64,000 nt of DNA from contig JAOTOM010004663.1 of the NCBI GenBank assembly GCA_034440615.1, positions 310,001 through 374,000 of the forward strand, read 5' to 3'. The first letter of the stretch is position 1. Each line of letters begins with the position of its first letter. The stretch is from Ashinkailepas kermadecensis. Its lineage: Eukaryota; Arthropoda; Thecostraca; Neolepadidae. The notes beneath the pieces are model-generated. The model searched no databases and was not told the origin of the DNA. It saw only the letters and a program-made list of their open reading frames with translations. A program made the translations under genes and the position numbers. Below are positions 44,201-50,815 of this stretch, piece by piece.

Positions 44201-47200
44201 GTGTCATGGTTGTTGATATGCATGGTATGTGATGGTGCACATTCATAACACTATCAAAATGTCGTCGCAAGACTTTGCTCAGTTGGAGTAAGCAATGGCT
44301 TCAGCGACTTTCTAAGGGAAAGATAAATATATGTTACCTAATCAATCAAAGGCTGGGCGACGGTCGACGGTGCCAATCCATGCCAAGTTTACCGGGTGCG
44401 CCTACGAGTCCGACGGGTACAAGGGAGGCTGAGCACACGGGGCTTCAGACGTCCAGTTCGCGAATGATACGCAGGTCGCACATGACGGTCGGTAGCACGG
44501 CGCGCTGAGCATGCACGTGACGTGCTAACTGCTAAGTCTAGTGTAAGTCTAACTAAGTCTAAGCTAAGTCTAACCTGCGAAGCAGGCCAATCAGACCCGG
44601 GCAGACCGGATGCTCGGCAGTCACTGCCGCTACACCAGGTCCTCCGTCCACCCGGCGGCTGTCTGCCGTAACGGACAGCATCGCGGCCGTTTGGTGGGCG
44701 TGCGACCTATTCGGGACGCCGCGCGCGCGGACGTGACGCCTGTATTTGACCGGACGTCCGGCCGCGTGGGCGGTGAGTCAGGCCAAGATAGCAGCAAATG
44801 AGACAAGCTTTCCCCGAGGAACGGAGCGCCGGCCTCCGCTGGCGTTCAGAGATAGCAACGTGCCCCGGGTTCACTGCCGTTTCCGTTCCGAAATGTGTTT
44901 TCCTTGGATGGTCTCCTGGAGGCGTGATGTTAGGCTGACGGCCAGGCGCTGCAGAAGAAGCCTGTGTTTTCAATGCACGTGATATGGTGTATCGTGTATG
45001 GTTTGATAAACATAGTATGATGATGAACGGTAGGTTATATATCAATTGAGTGAAAAATAGTACTTCTATCAAAAATTCAATGGCATTTCCCGACGTTGTG
45101 TACTAAAAGTACTAATTGTTCACTCAATTGATATATCCTACCGTTCATCATCATACTATTTTACCAATCTGCCTCTCCGACAATTCAAAACGTCAAAATG
45201 GTTTGCTAATCACCAACAGAAAATGCCCAATTGAAGGTGAAGTCAGGTAAAAATAAAACTATACTAGCACGTCGATGACACCAATGACACCAATAGCAGT
45301 GCGAAGCCGGTCTGCGAAGTATACACGTACGCTATTTCAGAGATCTCTCAAAGCCGCAACAGAAGTGGCGACTTCCAGCTTCACTCTGCCTATTGGATCA
45401 CATAAAATGTTGGTCGTTGGTGAAAATACCATGAAGGCCAGTGCAAGGGGCGCGCACGACGATGCCAGCTGTAACACTGTTTACCCTGCCAAACGGCACA
45501 TGGAGAAGTGTTGTCTGAGCATTCCTCATGGCTCTGGAGAGCACATGACCAGAAAAAAAGACTCTAAAAGGGGAGATGAAGCGACGAACTCTTTGAGCAC
45601 CTTGCATACAAATAATAGCGCATGGCATTGCACGCGTCTCGCATGTAGACTATAAAATCCCAACAGGTCCTCGTGCTCCAGATAATGGCAGCCTGGTTAC
45701 GTGTGGTGAGCAAGCCACATCAGGAACTTATATTGCACCCTTTTAATGCGCACGCAATGACATCTGTTTTCCAATGAAGACACACTCACCCAACAGCTGT
45801 CTAGAATCTCCTGTTTCCTTCGCTTCCTTGGAAGTCGGGCAGTGTGATGGCGCTCGGCCCCGTTACTCAGTCATCTTCAGAGTCGTTGCATCTCGGAGGA
45901 TTGTGCATTATTCATAACACCGGGGTGGGAGTGACGTCATGGCCATATTTCACCGGCACTCCGCATAATTAACGGGTATAATTTGAATGTAGTTCACAAA
46001 GGTGATGGCGAGCTTAGATAGCTAATTGGCGCTGATGCATGCAAGATTGATTGATGTCGTGTGCTTAATATGGCGTACGCGGTACGATAACTACACTGCT
46101 ACCGCCAGGTGAATTTACTGAATGTCGAGTCTCAGCAAGCATGATCATTCGATTCTGCGGGAGCGTGAGCTGTTCTATGTAGTGTGATGAATTCCAAATA
46201 CGACGTTAATTATTTTTCATTCCTCCGAACAGCAAGGTTGGAGTTACAAAGACGTTATCGGGCCCAGAGTGCTAAAGTTGATGAAGTCCCGATGATTTGA
46301 TAGAGCTGGCCTGTAAGATCCTTGGTTGACAAAAAATAAATTGGAGATATTTAGCCAAACCTTCGAAGGACACTAAGCCCACGCCAAGAGATAGCTAGCT
46401 CGACATGTGCCTGCCAGCCATCCCTGGTTAGCAACTCAATTCCAGGTCATTCTCGACACAGGCATCGTTCTGCAGGCGCCCTCTCAATCACCAATTGAAG
46501 TGCAAACGTCATGCGATAGCTATTTAGCATAGCGTCGCAAGTAGCGAAGCACATCGTTTGAACGCTCAATCCAATCAAGTCAAAACTTGAACAGATTGGC
46601 TGGATGTGCCTGAGAAGGTCACGTGAAATAGCTGCGCAAGCCCATCAATCATATCCGCTCGCTGTCGGGTGAGCCTGGATGGTCTATGAAGCTGAAGGGC
46701 GGTGAGCCAATGGGAGCGACGCTGGCCAGCCCCGGGCGGTCGGGTGAGTCCCGATACCGGCCCGGTTAGCATAAACGGCGGCCTACCGGGAGCTGTTGGA
46801 CACGTGACGACAGGGTCAGGCGGTCAAGGACACGCGAACGCGGACCAGAGGCCAGGGAGTGGGGTCAGGTGGCAGGGATAGCAGCACGGGGAAACGGACC
46901 GGGGAACACGGACTGCTAAAGAGGATCACGACCAAGAGGCGTAGAGGCGTACTACACCTAACAGGCCGGCAACATGCTTCAGGCGTGTTCACTAGGAGCA
47001 TGTACTAGAGGCAGCTGCCGGGAGCATAAACCAAGAACACCGGTCGGGAGCATGGGCTGGGGGCAGGGATCAAAACAAATGCGTCGTAGGACAGACAAAA
47101 CAGACAAGGCCGTAGGACAACCGCATGTAGGTCGGGAAAAAATCAACGTAAACGATGTCGCTCGCGGGATGGATGTAGGATAAGGAGCAGGAGCGAGAGC

Positions 47201-50200
47201 GACATACAAGAATCACGCACAGTGTCCGTAAATAATGAGCAGCGAGCACGGTCCAGAGATCAGGACCGGCCACCAGCAACACAACCAATACACATCAGCA
47301 GGAACGAGAGCGACATACAAGAATCACGCACAGTGTCCGTAAATAATGAGCAGCGAGCACGGTCCAGAGATCAGGACCGGCGACCAGCAACACAACCAAT
47401 ACACATCAGCAGGAACGAGAGCGACATACAAGAATCACGCACAGTGTCCGTAAATAATGAGCAGCGAGCACGGTCCAGAGATCAGGACCGGCGACCAGCA
47501 ACACAACCAATACACATCAGCAGGAACGAGAGCGACATACAAGAATCACGCACAGTGTCCGTAAATAATGAGCAGCGAGCACGGTCCAGAGATCAGGACC
47601 GGCGACCAGCAACACAACCAATACATCAGCAGGAGCGAGAGCGACATACAAGAATCACGCACAGTGTCCGTAAATAATAAGGATGTCGTCGCGGGATGGA
47701 TGTAGCAAGGAGCAGGAGCGAAGCGACATACAAGAATCACGCACAGTGTCCGTAAATAATAAGATGTCGCTCCGGATGGAGTGGAAGGAGCAGGAGCGAG
47801 AGCGACATACAAGAATCACGCACAGTGTCCGTAAATAATGAGCAGCGAGCACGGTCCAGAGATCAGGACCGGCCACCAGCAACACAACCAATACACATCA
47901 GCAGGAGCGAGAGCGACATACAAGAATCACGCACAGTGTCCGTAAATAATGAGCAGCGAGCACGGTCCAGAGATCAGGACCGGCCACCAGCAACACAACC
48001 AATACACATCAGCAGGAACGAGAGCGACATACAAGAATCACGCACAGTGTCCGTAAATAATGAGCAGCGAGCACGGTCCAGAGATCAGGACCGGCCACCA
48101 GCAACACAACCAATACACATCAGCAGGAGCGAGAGCGACATACAATAATCACGCACAGTGTCCGTAAATAATGAGCTAGCGGGAGCACGGTCCAGAGATC
48201 AGGACCGAGAGCACACCAGAATCACACAATGCCAAATACACATCAGCAGGAACGAGAGCGACATACAAGAATCACGCACAGTGTCCGTAAATAATGAGCA
48301 GCGAGCACGGTCCAGAGATCAGGACCGGCGACCAGCAACACAACCAATACACATCAGCAGGAACGCATATGACTTGTTTATTGGATGGCTTACGACGCAC
48401 TTTATGCATAATCACGGCTAATGGCGCCGCCCACATTACTTCTCCGATGAGCCGCGGGATTTGGCAATGTCCCGGTGGTGCGAGTGTTGAACCTGGGACC
48501 TTGGCATCCAAAGCTGAACCCTTAGCCACTCGGCCACCCCCGCCGCTAGGAACACAGATTGGAGACGACACCCACCAGCCAGTCGGTGTCGGCGCGCGTC
48601 TCGAGCAGCCTGACTGATGACGCCTTGTTGTGTGCAGAGGACAGCGTGAGTCGGGGTCGTCCATTGCACGCCTGCAGAGTCGCCAGGTCGCCACCGTCCC
48701 GCACCGCTACGGCACACACGCAGAGCGCTTTCGTCTCGTCCGGAGTGCATTGTCGTGTCCGTATCTCCACCTGTTGAGTGACGGCACACGTCTGTCGAAG
48801 AGCAGACTCGGATACGTGTGCGTCTGTGAAGATTCCGGGTCTCTACCTGTCGTGTGACGGCACACATCTGTCAATATCAGACTCGGGTACATATGTGTCG
48901 GTGAAGACTCCGGGTCTCTACCTGTCGAGTGACGGCATACATCTGTCAATATCAGACTCGGGTACATACGTGTCGGTGAAGCCGATCTCTACCTGTCGAG
49001 TGACGGCATACATCTGTCATATCAGACTCCGGCTGGTATCTGTAATATAGACTCGGGTACATACGTGTCGGTGAAGACTCCGGATCTCTACCTGTCGAGT
49101 GACGGCATACATCTGTCAATATCAGACTCGGGTACATATGTGTCGGTGAAGACTCCGGATCTCTACCTGTCGAGTGACGGCATACATCTGTCAATATCAG
49201 ACCCGGGTACATATGTGTCAGCGAAGACTTCGGGTCTCCACCTGTCGAGTGACGGCACACGTCTGTCAAGATCAGACTCGGGTACATATGTGTCGGTGAA
49301 GACTCCGGATCTCCAGTTAGTTAGTTATTAGGGCTTTAGGGCGCATCGACTACATTGGTCATGTAGCGCCCATAACTCCGGGTCTCCACCTGTCGAATGA
49401 CGACACACGTCGGTCAAGATCAGATACGGATACACGTGTGTCGGTGAGGATCAGACTGTGTGGAGACATTTATGTTTGTAAGATATAAGTGTAGAGATGT
49501 GTGTTGGCGAACGTCAGAGTGTGAAAATGTGCGTTTGTAATGTCAGAGTGCAGAGAGTGTCGATGAGCATCAGGCCGTGGAGATATATGTATCTGTAAAG
49601 ATCAGAGTGCGCGGACATATGTCGGTATCTGTGAAGATGAGCGTAGAAATATGTGTTTCGGTGAAGGTCGGAGTGTAGAGATGATTGGGTTGGTGACGTT
49701 CAGGGTATCCAAACCTGTGAATCCGTGACGATCACAGGATGGTGCGAGACAGGACCTCGGCAATGAAAAACGGATTCCAGGAGCAACTCCACTCTTGCGT
49801 TATCACAATATACGTATGTAGTTGAAATCGAATTTCCACCATTTCTGAATGCACAATGAACCCTCACGGAATATCCTGCATTCTCAGTGTATCGTTGTTT
49901 CAGTTGTCACGTTCCTCGTATCGTAGCTTATGCTGCTACTGCGTTTCTGGTCATGCTTGAACAACATTGAAGTTGGTGACAGCTTGTGATTTCCAGTCAG
50001 CTCGATATGTAACGATGTGAAGGCGGTCAAAATAATGCGGTCTCCTTCACACGGATTAAACAATCTTTGCCTTTTTACCATTTGTAATCACCCAGCTCGA
50101 ATGCTGAAACATGACTAAAACGTTCATCACGCTCATTGATAACTTCATGGGGAAGCTGTTGACATTGTGGGTTCTAATGAGACAATGACTTCCGAGGACA

Positions 50201-50784
50201 CAGCTGGCAAGACTTAGCAGCGAGTGCCGTAGGTGGGCTCCAACACTGACAGCCGAGTGATAAAGTCCAGCGACAGACAGTGCTAATGTTGAGGAGTCGT
50301 GTGGCCCAACACATCACATCAAGTCCAACCCAGACTATCCTAGTCATCACCGCACCGAGATCCACAGGGCCACCAACCAGCAGACCAAGATGCTGCCGTT
50401 CGCCTCCACATCACCGCACCGAGATCCACAGGGCCGCCAGCCAGCAGACCAAGATGCTGCCGTTCGCCTCGACATCACCGCACCGAGATCCACAGGGCCG
50501 CTAGCCAGCAGACCAAGATGCTGCCATTCGCCTCGACATCGATTCCGCCAGAGGAGCGCAATCCCAGCTCAACGACGTGGACCCGTGGTGGCGGTCCTGA
50601 TAGACTCTCCAGGCAACCATTTCCGGTCGGTGACAAGCAATTGTGGGAACTGCGGCGACATGAATGGGAGAGTCATGTGGCCGAGATCCTGCCAATTTTT
50701 CCGGCTTTGAGACGGCTGGCTGACTGACTGCATGATTGACTGAATGCATGAAGGAGTGAAGGTGAGGGTGAATGGGTGAATGAA

Positions 50785-50815
<31 letters not shown>

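Noticed and set aside
41769..44216. 815-codon + strand open frame as a giant secreted repeat protein
   Set aside because: It is one of three overlapping repeat-wide open frames. There is no signal peptide, no splice context on that strand, and the 27/28-base switching scrambles the register.
47222..48421. 37-residue repeat protein (NEQRARSRDQDR) on + strand
   Set aside because: The period of 111 bases is a multiple of three by chance. Scrambled and truncated units break the frame and no flanking exon exists.
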